Positions 1 through 8,719 of a DNA stretch of 64,000 nucleotides are shown one piece after another. The stretch spans positions 41,485 through 105,484 of the forward strand of contig NZ_PAQR01000053.1 in assembly GCF_002709775.1 (NCBI RefSeq), read 5' to 3'. The position numbers and the translations under genes were made by a program. Below the pieces are notes generated by a model. It saw nothing but the letters and a program-made list of their open reading frames with translations, ran no database searches and was not told where the DNA came from. Source of the stretch: Thalassospira sp. (GTDB lineage: Bacteria > Pseudomonadota > Alphaproteobacteria > Rhodospirillales > Thalassospiraceae). Every line of letters starts with the position of its first letter. Within the stretch, counting starts at the first letter, position 1.

Positions 1-506
1 TTTTCGGCATATTGCGGATCAAAGATCATCGCCCAGCTGTCAACCGGTGCGTCGTCACCCAGGACTTCCTTGATCTTGGCAACATTATAGCCAAAACCGT
101 TGGTGCCCCAGAAATACGGCACGGCATAGGTGTTTTCCGGATCGTACTTGGCCTGCTGCTCAAGGATGATCGGATCCAGGTTGCCATAGTTCGTAAGCTT
201 CGATTTATCGATCGGCTGGAACAGTTTCGCCTTGATCAGGCGTTCGGCGTCGGCAAGGGTCGGAACCACAATGTCATAGCCAGAATTGCCTGCAAGCAGC
301 TTGGCTTCGACAAGCTGGTTGCTGTCATAAACGTCATAGTTAACCTTGACGCCATATTCCTTTTCGAAATTCGCAACGGTTTCCTCGCCGATATAATCCG
401 ACCAGTTATAAACGTTGAGAACTTCCTGTGCCGATGCGCCGGTTGCGAAGCCCGATACGGCTGCCGCAAGCACAACAAGGCTTGATGTTTTAAGAAGAGA
501 TTTCAT
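1..506 (-). CDS. potF: Polyamine (spermidine/putrescine) ABC transporter substrate-binding protein, partial (C-terminus beyond left edge)
   Basis: Minus-strand reading from the ATG at 506 gives MKSLLKTSSLVVLAAAVSGFATGASAQEVLNVYNWSDYIGEETVAKFEKEYGVKVNYDVYDSN..., a signal peptide followed by the PotD/PotF-type YNWSDYI motif. Confidence 0.85.
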   Translation of the reverse strand, partial: MKSLLKTSSLVVLAAAVSGFATGASAQEVLNVYNWSDYIGEETVANFEKEYGVKVNYDVYDSNQLVEAKLLAGNSGYDIVVPTLADAERLIKAKLFQPIDKSKLTNYGNLDPIILEQQAKYDPENTYAVPYFWGTNGFGYNVAKIKEVLGDDAPVDSWAMIFDPQYAE

Positions 507-729
507 TTCGCTGAGCCTCCCATGTGGCAGCGTTTGAAAGTTTACGGTCCTGTTGTTTGATCTCCCAGAACCCGGAGATAATCCCAATATCCTTCGAATG
601 CTTCAGGATATTGTCAAATACAAGATGGAAAAATGTGCATTTTTCGCATCAAGTCAAAATTTGTGTATTTAACATGCAACATTCTTGCGCCGGGCAGCAA
701 TACCCGGCGCAAAATTCGACAGGCGTCTT

Positions 730-2079
730 TTATACGTTCAGCAGCAGGTGCTCACGCTCCCACGCGCTGATCACGGTCTGATAGGCATCCCATTCCGCTT
801 CCTTCACCGCGATGACGGCGGCGGCAAATTCCTCGCCCAGAAGCTCTTTAAGTGGCTTGCAACGTTGGAATTTCGCAAGTGCTTCATGGATGTGACGCGG
901 CAGGGAATGCGCGCGATCATAGCCGGACCCTTCGATCGGGGAGGTGGCATCGACTTCCTCGAGAATCCCCAAAAGACCACAGGCAAGCGATGCGGCAACC
1001 GCCAGATACGGGTTGGCATCCGCCCCCGGCAAGCGGTTTTCAATACGGCGTGCTGCGGGCGGGCCGTTCGGCTGGCGCAAGCCGACCGTGCGGTTATCAA
1101 GCGACCAGTGCATGTTGATCGGCGCATCCGACCAGGGCTGCAAACGGCGATAGCTGTTCATGTTCGGTGCCAGAAGCGGCATGGCAGCTGGCAGGTAACG
1201 CTGCAGACCACCAATATAGTTCAGGAACAGCTTGGAGTTTTCCCCGTCATCATCGGCAAACAGGTTCTTGCCGGTTTTGATATCAAGAAGACTCTGGTGA
1301 ATATGCATCGAGCTGCCCGGAAGGTTGCCCATCGGCTTGGCCATGAACGTGCCATAGACACCGTGCTTGAGTGCCGTTTCACGCAGCGTACGTTTGAACA
1401 GGAAGGCCTGGTCGGCCAGTTCAAGCGGATCACCATGGTTGAAGTTCATTTCAAGCTGGGCCGGACCCGACTCGTGGCTCATAGTATCGGCATCGATATC
1501 CATGGCCTCGCAATAGTCATAAAGGTCTTCAATCAGCGGATCGAACTCGTTGATCGCATCAATGCCAAAGGCGTTCGATGCGCGTTCCGGGCGACCCGAC
1601 CGACCAATCGGCGGCTCAAGCGGGTTGTCAGGGTCGGTGTTCTTTGCCACCAGATAAAATTCAAGTTCCGGCGCAATCACGGGCTTCATGCCGCGTTCCT
1701 CAAAAGCCTTGAGAACGCGTTTCAGCACGCCGCGCGGGGACGTTGAAACTTCTTCGCCGGAAAAATGGAAACAGTCGCAGATGATCTGGGCCGTTGGCTC
1801 CTCGTACCACGGCACGACGCGCACGGTGTCCGGGTCGGGCACCATGGCCACGTCCTTTTCGGCCGGGTCAAGGAACGCATCGGTCTCCTCCGGGTAGCCG
1901 CCGGTCACCGTCAGGCAGAAAATTGCTTCGGGGATGGCAAGGCTTTTGGCCTCCAGCCCCTTCAGGAATTTCTGTGTCGGAAGAACCTTGCCGCGGGCAA
2001 CGCCGGACATGTCCGGAACAATGCATTCGACTTCTTCGATTTTTCGCTCGGATAGCCACGTCTTGAGATCGGTGCTCAT
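730..2079 (-). CDS. Glutamine synthetase family protein (gamma-glutamylpolyamine synthetase-like)
   Basis: ORF 730..2142; likely start MSTDLKTWL at 2079. Contains GS-family motifs (VPDMSGVARGKVLP, GSSMHIHQS, NRTVGLRQPNGPPAARRIENRLPGADANPYLA). Sits next to a PotF-like gene. Confidence 0.88.
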   Translation of the reverse strand: MSTDLKTWLSERKIEEVECIVPDMSGVARGKVLPTQKFLKGLEAKSLAIPEAIFCLTVTGGYPEETDAFLDPAEKDVAMVPDPDTVRVVPWYEEPTAQIICDCFHFSGEEVSTSPRGVLKRVLKAFEERGMKPVIAPELEFYLVAKNTDPDNPLEPPIGRSGRPERASNAFGIDAINEFDPLIEDLYDYCEAMDIDADTMSHESGPAQLEMNFNHGDPLELADQAFLFKRTLRETALKHGVYGTFMAKPMGNLPGSSMHIHQSLLDIKTGKNLFADDDGENSKLFLNYIGGLQRYLPAAMPLLAPNMNSYRRLQPWSDAPINMHWSLDNRTVGLRQPNGPPAARRIENRLPGADANPYLAVAASLACGLLGILEEVDATSPIEGSGYDRAHSLPRHIHEALAKFQRCKPLKELLGEEFAAAVIAVKEAEWDAYQTVISAWEREHLLLNV

Positions 2080-2350
2080 GTGTAGTCGGGCGCTTTCACG
2101 CCAGTCCTTCAAAATTGCATTTTCTTGCGTTTTTCGGGCCATTCCCGAACAAATTCACAAGAAAGGATGTTGGTCTTCGAAGACTATTGTATTTAATTTC
2201 GTTATTGTCGTGTTTTTTAGAATTATAGACGAAATATCGGTTAGATCGTCGAAGATATCGTTTCATATCTCTGGAACGATCCTACCAGATTGCGCTATAG
2301 TCCCGCCACAATATTAAGAGCAGCGTTTGGATGCTGGTCAAGGAGGTATT

Positions 2351-3355
2351 ATGAAAATCGCACATCCGTATCTTATGTTTCTTGGTGACGCGCCGGACGA
2401 ACTGGCTGCAAAAACCGCAATCGGCATCAAGCAGTGGCGCCCGGAATGGTGCGTCGGTCAGCTGAGCCTGCCGGGCTGTCAGGCTGATCTTGGTCTGCCG
2501 GAAATGTCGATCGCCGAAGCCAAGGCTGCAGGCGTTAAAACCCTGGTGCTTGGCGTTGCCAACCGTGGCGGCATCATCGGCCCGGCATGGATGGAAACCC
2601 TGCTGGCTGCAATCGATGCCGGCATGGACATTGCCAACGGCCTGCACACCCGTCTTTCCACTATTCCGGAGCTGGTCGAAGCCGCTGCTGCCAAAGGCGT
2701 CAAACTGTTTGACGTTCGCCACTTCGACGGCAAAGTGCCGGTCGGTAACGGTGAAAAACGTTCCGGCAAGCGCGTTCTCGCAGTTGGTACCGACTGCTCG
2801 GTTGGTAAAATGTACACCGCCCTTGCGATTGACGCCGAATTCAAAAAGCGCGGCATCAAGTCCGATTTCCGTGCCACCGGCCAGACCGGTATCTTCATCG
2901 CTGGCGAAGGCATCTCGGTTGACGCCGTGATTTCCGACTTTATCTCGGGTGCTGTTGAAACCATCGCACCGGCCAATGACGCTGATCACTGGGACGTCAT
3001 GGAAGGGCAGGGCAGCCTGTTCCACGCATCCTTCGCCGGTGTTTCCATGGGCCTGATCCACGGTTCCCAGCCGGACGCACTTGTTGTCTGCCACGAGCCG
3101 ACCCGCGCACATATGCGTGGTCTGCCGGGCTACAAGCTTCCGGATCTGAAAACCTGCCTCGAGGTCAACCTGCAGCACGCAAAACTGACCAACCCGGATT
3201 GCAAGGTTGTCGGTTTCGCGATCAACACCAAGGCGCTTGACGACGCAGCAGCCAAGAAGCTTCTCGCTGACATCGAAGCCGAATTCGGTCTTCCGGCTGT
3301 TGATCCGGTCCGTACCGGTGTTGCACCGCTGGTCGACAAACTTCAGGAGATCTAA
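2351..3355 (+). CDS. dgcN: DUF1611 / DgcN family protein (D-glutamate N-acetyltransferase-like)
   Basis: ATG at 2351 after AGGAGG; DUF1611-type sequence with P-loop-like AVGTDCSVGKMYTALAI; immediately followed by a dipeptide-epimerase gene, as in dgcN-dgcA. Confidence 0.8.
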   Translation: MKIAHPYLMFLGDAPDELAAKTAIGIKQWRPEWCVGQLSLPGCQADLGLPEMSIAEAKAAGVKTLVLGVANRGGIIGPAWMETLLAAIDAGMDIANGLHTRLSTIPELVEAAAAKGVKLFDVRHFDGKVPVGNGEKRSGKRVLAVGTDCSVGKMYTALAIDAEFKKRGIKSDFRATGQTGIFIAGEGISVDAVISDFISGAVETIAPANDADHWDVMEGQGSLFHASFAGVSMGLIHGSQPDALVVCHEPTRAHMRGLPGYKLPDLKTCLEVNLQHAKLTNPDCKVVGFAINTKALDDAAAKKLLADIEAEFGLPAVDPVRTGVAPLVDKLQEI

Positions 3356-3356
3356 G

Positions 3357-4337
3357 TTGCCAAAACTCAGTGTGATTTCCGAAGTCTTCCCTCTCGCACA
3401 GGTCTTCAAGATCTCGCGCGGGGCACGGACCGAGGCACATGTGGTCAAGGTGACGCTTAGCGACGGCACACATACCGGGTACGGGGAATGCGTTCCCTAT
3501 GCCCGGTATAATGAAACGGTCGAAGGTGTCATTGCCGACATCGAAGCACAGGCAGACGCCCTTGACCGTGGCATGACCCGCAAGGAACTTCAGGACGCCA
3601 TGAAGGCCGGCGCTGCACGTAATGCAGTCGACTGTGCCTATTGGGATCTTGAAGCCAAGCGTATGGGCCGTCGTGTTTGGGAATTGATCGGGCACAAGGC
3701 ACCGGAAGGATTGATCACGGCGGAGACGCTGTCGATCGATACCCCGGACAATATGCGCGAAGCTGCCCGCAAGATCGCCCATGCGCCGCTGCTAAAGGTC
3801 AAGCTCAATGGCGAAAACGTCCTTGAGTCGGTCCGCGCTGTGCGTGAAGGCTCGCCCAAGGCGCGCATCATTGTTGATGCCAACGAAGCCTGGTCGCTTG
3901 ATCTGCTCGAAGATATCGGTGCCGAACTTGACGGCCTTGGTGTCGAGATGATCGAACAGCCCCTGCCTGCCGGGCAGGATGGCGGTCTGATCGATATCGA
4001 TTGCCCGGTGCTTCTGTGTGCGGATGAGTCTGTTCATACGATGGCCGACATTCCGCGTCTGGCCAATCTCTATGACATGATCAACATCAAGCTCGACAAG
4101 ACCGGTGGTCTCACCGGCGCGCTCGAACTGGCAGAGGCCGCATCAAAGGCCGGCATGCAACTGATGACCGGCTGCATGGTCGGTACATCGCTTGCCATGG
4201 CGCCCGCCATGATCACCGGTGCGATGTCGCGCATTGTCGATCTCGATGGCCCGATCTGGATGGCCAAGGATCGCGACCATGCCCTGACATTCAAAAACGG
4301 TGTCATGGGTCTGCCTGATCGCGAACTTTGGGGCTGA
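3357..4337 (+). CDS. dgcA: Enolase-superfamily dipeptide epimerase / N-acetyl-glutamate racemase-like (DgcA)
   Basis: In-frame TTG start at 3357, one base after the dgcN stop. Enolase-superfamily features: LKVKLNGE, RIIVDANEAW, IEQPLPAG, LLCADESVHT, NIKLDKTGG, GCMVGTS. Confidence 0.8.
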   Translation: MPKLSVISEVFPLAQVFKISRGARTEAHVVKVTLSDGTHTGYGECVPYARYNETVEGVIADIEAQADALDRGMTRKELQDAMKAGAARNAVDCAYWDLEAKRMGRRVWELIGHKAPEGLITAETLSIDTPDNMREAARKIAHAPLLKVKLNGENVLESVRAVREGSPKARIIVDANEAWSLDLLEDIGAELDGLGVEMIEQPLPAGQDGGLIDIDCPVLLCADESVHTMADIPRLANLYDMINIKLDKTGGLTGALELAEAASKAGMQLMTGCMVGTSLAMAPAMITGAMSRIVDLDGPIWMAKDRDHALTFKNGVMGLPDRELWG

Positions 4338-4403
4338 TCAGCGTCGCTTTGATCACGACGCTATACCACGGCATAATCACCCTGCGATTGGGGTGAATTT
4401 GGA

Positions 4404-4432
4404 CGGCGCACCGTAAACCCGGTGCGCCGTTT
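4404..4432 (+). terminator. Rho-independent terminator of the dgcNA operon
   Basis: Perfect 10-bp stem CGGCGCACCG-TAAACC-CGGTGCGCCG followed by TTTC. Confidence 0.75.
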
Positions 4433-4715
4433 CAGTTTCTGCGATAAAAAATCCCGCACGCCATTTTTCGACCCACGGTAGAAAGTCCCGAGGAAATTTT
4501 TTTTACCGCCAGATGTGGTGGGTTTCGGGTTAACTTTTTGTTTGCAAATCAATATCTTGCGGTCGAAATTTGCCGTTTAAAAACTGTATTCTGATCCTTA
4601 TGCCGCATTACGCCACCCTAATGTATAGTTGTGTCTTCGACCAAATAAGGGAACGATGAACCTGCTGAAAAACGGGCTGAAATTGGCCTGATATCATCTG
4701 GTTGGAGCGGTTCGC

Positions 4716-5915
4716 GTGGATACAGGCCCTCAGGAAAATAGCAGCCCGCCTAAAAAGACCTGGCGATGTTGCTATCGGGATTTTCTCTACACGCCACGGC
4801 ATGCAGAGCTTTTGCATCTGCGTCGCAAGGAATCGATTCAGCTCTCCGCCCGTTTTGCCGCTCTTTTCGTTATTGTTCTGATGATTGCCGTCCCGTTCTG
4901 GGATGGGGCCTTTGCCTCGGAAATGTGGTCCTCGCAGACCTTCATCCTGCGCCTTCTGGTCGCGGGTGTCGCGCTTGCGGTTCTCACCAATCGCGCTGTC
5001 AGCGCACGCTTAAGGCGGCGCTTCCCGTATCTTCCGATGTTGATGCTGATTGTCGCAGCAAGTTTGCTGTGTGTCTTTGCCGGTAATGATCCGCTGGCAA
5101 CCGACCATATGCACAGCTCGCACAGCTTCCTTCTGATCGGGCTGGTGATGATGATTGCCATCATGCCGGTCACCCTGGTCGAGGCAGGGCTGCTTTCCGT
5201 GCCCTTTATGGTGTTGCTTGCCATCGGTGCGCAATCCGGGCTTGAAACCGGCTTTGTGCCGTTTGAAATGCTGCTTGCCTTCCTGTTGCCGCTCGCACTG
5301 GTGTCCGCCCTTGTGCAGCTTTATCGCACCATCACGGCGGCGCACGAAATCGCCATTGATCCGCTGACCAATTGTTATACCCGTGCCTTTGGTATGGAGA
5401 TGATCCGCGTCAGCTTCGAGGGCGCTCTTCGCAAGAAGGTTCCATACACCATCGCCTTCATTGATCTTGATGACTTCAAGCAGATCAATGACCGCTATGG
5501 CCATGATTATGGCGACCGCATTCTCGGCGAAGTCGGCAACAACCTGATCCATCGCTTCCGCCGCTCCGATATGGTCGTGCGCTGGGGCGGGGAGGAGTTC
5601 CTCGTTCTGCTGCCCGAGCTCGACCGCGCCCGCGCGGCTGAGGTGCTTGAACGCGTTATGGCACCGGGGCTGGCAAAGCTTCAAAACGGGAAGGTGCAGT
5701 GCGCCAGTGTCGGCCTGTCCGAACGCATCGAAGATGCCATTGCCCTGCCGCAGAACCTGATCGATCTCGCCGATCAGCGCATGTATGACGCCAAAAAACG
5801 CCGGGATCGCGATGATCTCGTCGCTCAGGGCTATTCCGGCCGCCGCAACACCGTCAGCGCCATGGCCACCCCGTCAGCCTCAAACGCCCCGTCTGTCGAC
5901 CGCAGCGTCAACTAA
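4716..5915 (+). CDS. Membrane diguanylate cyclase (GGDEF domain)
   Basis: Several hydrophobic N-terminal segments, then DPLTNCYTR...FIDLDDFKQINDRYGHDYGD...RWGGEEFLVLLP; GGEEF active site. Confidence 0.92.
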   Translation: MDTGPQENSSPPKKTWRCCYRDFLYTPRHAELLHLRRKESIQLSARFAALFVIVLMIAVPFWDGAFASEMWSSQTFILRLLVAGVALAVLTNRAVSARLRRRFPYLPMLMLIVAASLLCVFAGNDPLATDHMHSSHSFLLIGLVMMIAIMPVTLVEAGLLSVPFMVLLAIGAQSGLETGFVPFEMLLAFLLPLALVSALVQLYRTITAAHEIAIDPLTNCYTRAFGMEMIRVSFEGALRKKVPYTIAFIDLDDFKQINDRYGHDYGDRILGEVGNNLIHRFRRSDMVVRWGGEEFLVLLPELDRARAAEVLERVMAPGLAKLQNGKVQCASVGLSERIEDAIALPQNLIDLADQRMYDAKKRRDRDDLVAQGYSGRRNTVSAMATPSASNAPSVDRSVN

Positions 5916-6441
5916 ACGCCTGTTGCCGGTTAGTCACGCCCAAAGCGGCCCCAACCCACGCCACCATCCCCTCTGAAACCTCCCTGACATTGCTCTTGTT
6001 CATGCGGGGGCCCGCTTGCATGAGCAGTTCCGACCATCGACGTGTCGGGCTTGCTAAGCCCCGCACACCATATCGCGCCTGTCGCAGAGACGCAGTTTCG
6101 GCTTATTGTCTGCGTAGTGCCTCCCGACACTTCTTTAGCTGTGCCGCTACCTGCCGAGGGAGCGCTGCGGGTGTAGGGTAGGGGCGTCGCTGTCCTCCGA
6201 TGCGCGGGGCGGGCAAGCTTTTGCTCCTGCCTGTCGCATGAAAGGTGGAATCGATACGGAAAATGGGCGTGGAATCCGCTTCAGGCCGACTCAAGGCAGT
6301 TCGGATTCGCGTCGATTCTCTGCTCTATTTCGAAAATTCTGTTTTCTTCGATGATCAAAAAATAGCCGCGAGATGTGAAATTTTCGGGCGTTTGAGGGGC
6401 AATGCCTTAAAATAATGCACAAAAAAGAAGCAGTAATATTT

Positions 6442-6470
6442 TTGACAAAAAAATAGTCAAAAAGCTATTG
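6442..6470 (+). promoter_or_regulatory. Sigma70-type promoter of sRNA candidate
   Basis: TTGACA (6442-6447), 17-bp spacer, CTATTG (6465-6470). Confidence 0.6.
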
Positions 6471-6475
6471 CGTCC

Positions 6476-6607
6476 TCCCCATCGAATCAGTAATCTCCAT
6501 TTGTGCGCTGCGGTAGGACGCAGTGCATTCCGGCGAGCGACTTGTCGCTCGTTTCTTGGACGTTTCCTCCCTAGACTTGGGCCGCTGTCACAGGCGGCCT
6601 TCTTTTT
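6476..6607 (+). ncRNA. mmgR: Trans-acting sRNA candidate resembling the alpha-r8/MmgR (formerly suhB) family
   Basis: Promoter upstream; stem-loops 6505-6526 (8-bp stem, 6-nt loop) and 6534-6551 (CGAGCGA-CTTG-TCGCTCG); exposed UUUCCUCCCU (6563-6572); terminal GC hairpin with U-tract. Family assignment is from memory of the conserved GGACGUUUCCUCCC core. Confidence 0.62.
6580..6607 (+). terminator. Intrinsic terminator of sRNA candidate
   Basis: GGCCGCTG-TCA-CAGGCGGCC followed by TTCTTTTTT. Confidence 0.75.
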
Positions 6608-6732
6608 TGCCTAAATTCAGCCAATTAGACAAGTTTCAAGCATCTGCTCAGCCGATGAGTAACTGATGTTATTTGGAATTGGTGAAATGGTGCGGTGCAA
6701 ATCAACTCATGGTCATCTGACGCCAGCGCATG

Positions 6733-6773
6733 GAAAAAGGGCGCTGTCCGACATGCCGTGACAACGCCCCTTG
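6733..6773 (-). terminator. Intrinsic terminator downstream of the GNAT gene
   Basis: Minus strand reads AAGGGGCGTTGTCACGGCATGTCGGACAGCGCCCTTTTT. Confidence 0.65.
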
Positions 6774-6797
6774 AAATGTTTGTAAGCCGTTTAGCGC

Positions 6798-7397
6798 CTA
6801 TTTCTCGCGCGTGGGATTGCCATCGGGGGTATCGCTGTCCCCGTCACCCAGGCCGCGCTGCATGATCACGCTATCGACCCAGCGGCCCATTTTAAAGCCG
6901 GCTGACTGAAGTGTACCGGCAACCCGGAAGCCCAGCCGCGCATGCAGCCCGATCGATGCGACATTCGCACTATCGCCGATCACGGCAACCATCTGGCGAT
7001 AACCAAGGGCAGTGACCCGTTTGATCAGTTCCGAAAGCAACGCACTGCCAGCCCCTTTGCCGACGACTTCAGGTGCGATGTAAATCGTGTCCTCGACCGT
7101 GAAGCGGTAGGCAGGCCGTGTGCGGTACGCCCCGGCATAGGCAAAGCCCTCAACCCGGCCGTCAACATCGGCCACCAGATAGGGCAGGCCGCGTTCGCGC
7201 ACATGCTGCCAGCGTGATGTCAGTTCGGCGATTTCGGGCGCGCGTTCTTCAAACGATGCCAGGCCATGCAGAACGTGATGGCCGTAAATCTCGGTGATGC
7301 GTTCAAAATCTTCGGGTTCGGCATCGCGAATGACCAGATCGCTCAAAACGTCACTGGTATCGGTGGCGTTGCTGGTGGCGGTGGTGGCGTCAGTCAT
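6798..7397 (-). CDS. GNAT family N-acetyltransferase (phosphinothricin acetyltransferase-like)
   Basis: VIRDAEPEDFERITEIYGHHVLHGLASFEE...SVYI-like TIYIAPEVVGKGAGSALLSELI...GFRVAGTLQSAGFKMGRWVDSVIMQR; overlaps the upstream gene by 1 nt. Confidence 0.85.
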   Translation of the reverse strand: MTDATTATSNATDTSDVLSDLVIRDAEPEDFERITEIYGHHVLHGLASFEERAPEIAELTSRWQHVRERGLPYLVADVDGRVEGFAYAGAYRTRPAYRFTVEDTIYIAPEVVGKGAGSALLSELIKRVTALGYRQMVAVIGDSANVASIGLHARLGFRVAGTLQSAGFKMGRWVDSVIMQRGLGDGDSDTPDGNPTREK

Positions 7398-8263
7398 TAG
7401 AACGGGTTCCCGTCGAGATCATGGAAGCGCGATATCAGATCGGTCATCTGATCACGCAGAACGTCAAAGCCGCGATGCGGGCTGATTGTCGTTTCATCCA
7501 TATAAAGCGCTCGCGAAAGCTCGATCTGAAGGCTGTGCACATGTTCTTGCGGGCGACCGTAATGGCGTGTGCAATAGCCCCCGGCATATGGATCATTGTG
7601 CGCGGGCGCAAAGCCCATATCACGGAAACAATCTTCCACAAACCGCGTCAATGACGGGTGGCAGGAACTTCCATAGCAATCGCCAAGCACCAGATCAACG
7701 CGGTTTTTCATGCTGTCGCACGAATCTCCGGGCATCGAATGGCAATCAATCAGGATGCAATAGCCAAACGTGGCCCGCGTCTGATCAATCAGTTTTTGCA
7801 ATGCCTTGTGATAGGGCCGGTAATAGGTATCGATCCGCGAAAGCGCTTCTTCGGCGGGCAGGCGGGGCTTGTAAATCTCGACCCCGCCACTGACCACGCG
7901 CGGGATCGATCCCAGCCCCGAAAGCGCGCGCATCGAATTGATCTCGTTGTCATCGGGAAGATCGCCATCAAACATCCGTGGATCAAGTTCCATGGCGGCC
8001 CGGTTCACATCAACATAGGCGCGCGGAAATGTCGCGCACAGCAACGGTGCGCCAAGCTTGGGGGCGGCAGTGAACAACTGATCGACAAAGGCGTCCTCGG
8101 ATGCACGCAGCTCAAACGCGCCGATCCGCGCCCGGTCAATCAGATCCTGCGGGTACTGGCGGCCTGAATGCGGGGATGCAAACACCACAGGCAGGGTTTG
8201 CCGTGGTGGCAGGATAACGGTGGCGGGGCCGGTTGTGGTAAGTTCCGAAGGCAACTGGTTCAT
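7397..8263 (-). CDS. N-formylglutamate amidohydrolase family protein
   Basis: VFASPHSGRQYP...DCHSMPG...YAGGYCTRHYGRPQEHVHSLQIELSRALYMDE. Confidence 0.85.
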   Translation of the reverse strand: MNQLPSELTTTGPATVILPPRQTLPVVFASPHSGRQYPQDLIDRARIGAFELRASEDAFVDQLFTAAPKLGAPLLCATFPRAYVDVNRAAMELDPRMFDGDLPDDNEINSMRALSGLGSIPRVVSGGVEIYKPRLPAEEALSRIDTYYRPYHKALQKLIDQTRATFGYCILIDCHSMPGDSCDSMKNRVDLVLGDCYGSSCHPSLTRFVEDCFRDMGFAPAHNDPYAGGYCTRHYGRPQEHVHSLQIELSRALYMDETTISPHRGFDVLRDQMTDLISRFHDLDGNPF

Positions 8264-8498
8264 TGTCTTTCGTGATGTCCATCCCTTTTGACACGGCGTC
8301 AGGCGTCCTGCGACCCATTCTCATACTATCTTGTAGCATATGGGAATTGCCACGGAATTGATGAACATTTTTTGTCAAAAAACCATTTCTGGGGTTGCGC
8401 CAAGGTCCGCCTTGGGATAAATACCGCCTCGCCGACGCAAACGGCACAGATCATGGTTTTCGGTTACGAAGCCCTGGTCTTCTGAAAGATGGATTTGC

Positions 8499-8575
8499 GG
8501 GCCTATAGCTCAGTTGGTTAGAGCGTTCGCTTGACATGCGAGAGGTCACAAGTTCGAGTCTTGTTAGGCCCACCA
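8499..8575 (+). tRNA. tRNA-Val (anticodon GAC)
   Basis: 77-nt cloverleaf: acceptor GGGCCTA/TAGGCCC, D-arm AGCTCAGTTGGTTAGAGC, anticodon loop TTGACAT, T-loop TTCGAGT, encoded ACCA. Confidence 0.97.
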
Positions 8576-8591
8576 TCTTTCCCACCCATAG

Positions 8592-8668
8592 GGGCCTATA
8601 GCTCAGTTGGTTAGAGCGTTCGCTTGACATGCGAGAGGTCACAAGTTCGAGTCTTGTTAGGCCCACCA
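8592..8668 (+). tRNA. tRNA-Val (anticodon GAC), second identical copy
   Basis: Identical 77-nt sequence 16 bp downstream of the first copy. Confidence 0.97.
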
Positions 8669-8674
8669 TTCCCA

Positions 8675-8703
8675 CCCCGCCGGGTTCCCGCGCGGGGTTT
8701 TGT
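8675..8703 (+). terminator. Terminator after the tandem tRNA-Val genes
   Basis: CCCCGC...GCGGGG stem followed by TTTTGTGT. Confidence 0.6.
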
Positions 8704-8719
8704 GTGTCTTGATCGCGAG

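Noticed and set aside
685-1746. 353-aa plus-strand ORF
   Set aside because: Antisense to the GS-family gene with no recognisable motif; shadow ORF
2282-3469. 395-aa minus-strand ORF
   Set aside because: Antisense to the DUF1611/DgcN gene, which has a ribosome-binding site and family motifs; shadow ORF
8451-8675. Minus-strand ORF with repeated VGLTRLELVTSRMSSERSNQLSYRP
   Set aside because: This is a translation of the two tRNA-Val genes; a well-known spurious ORF type
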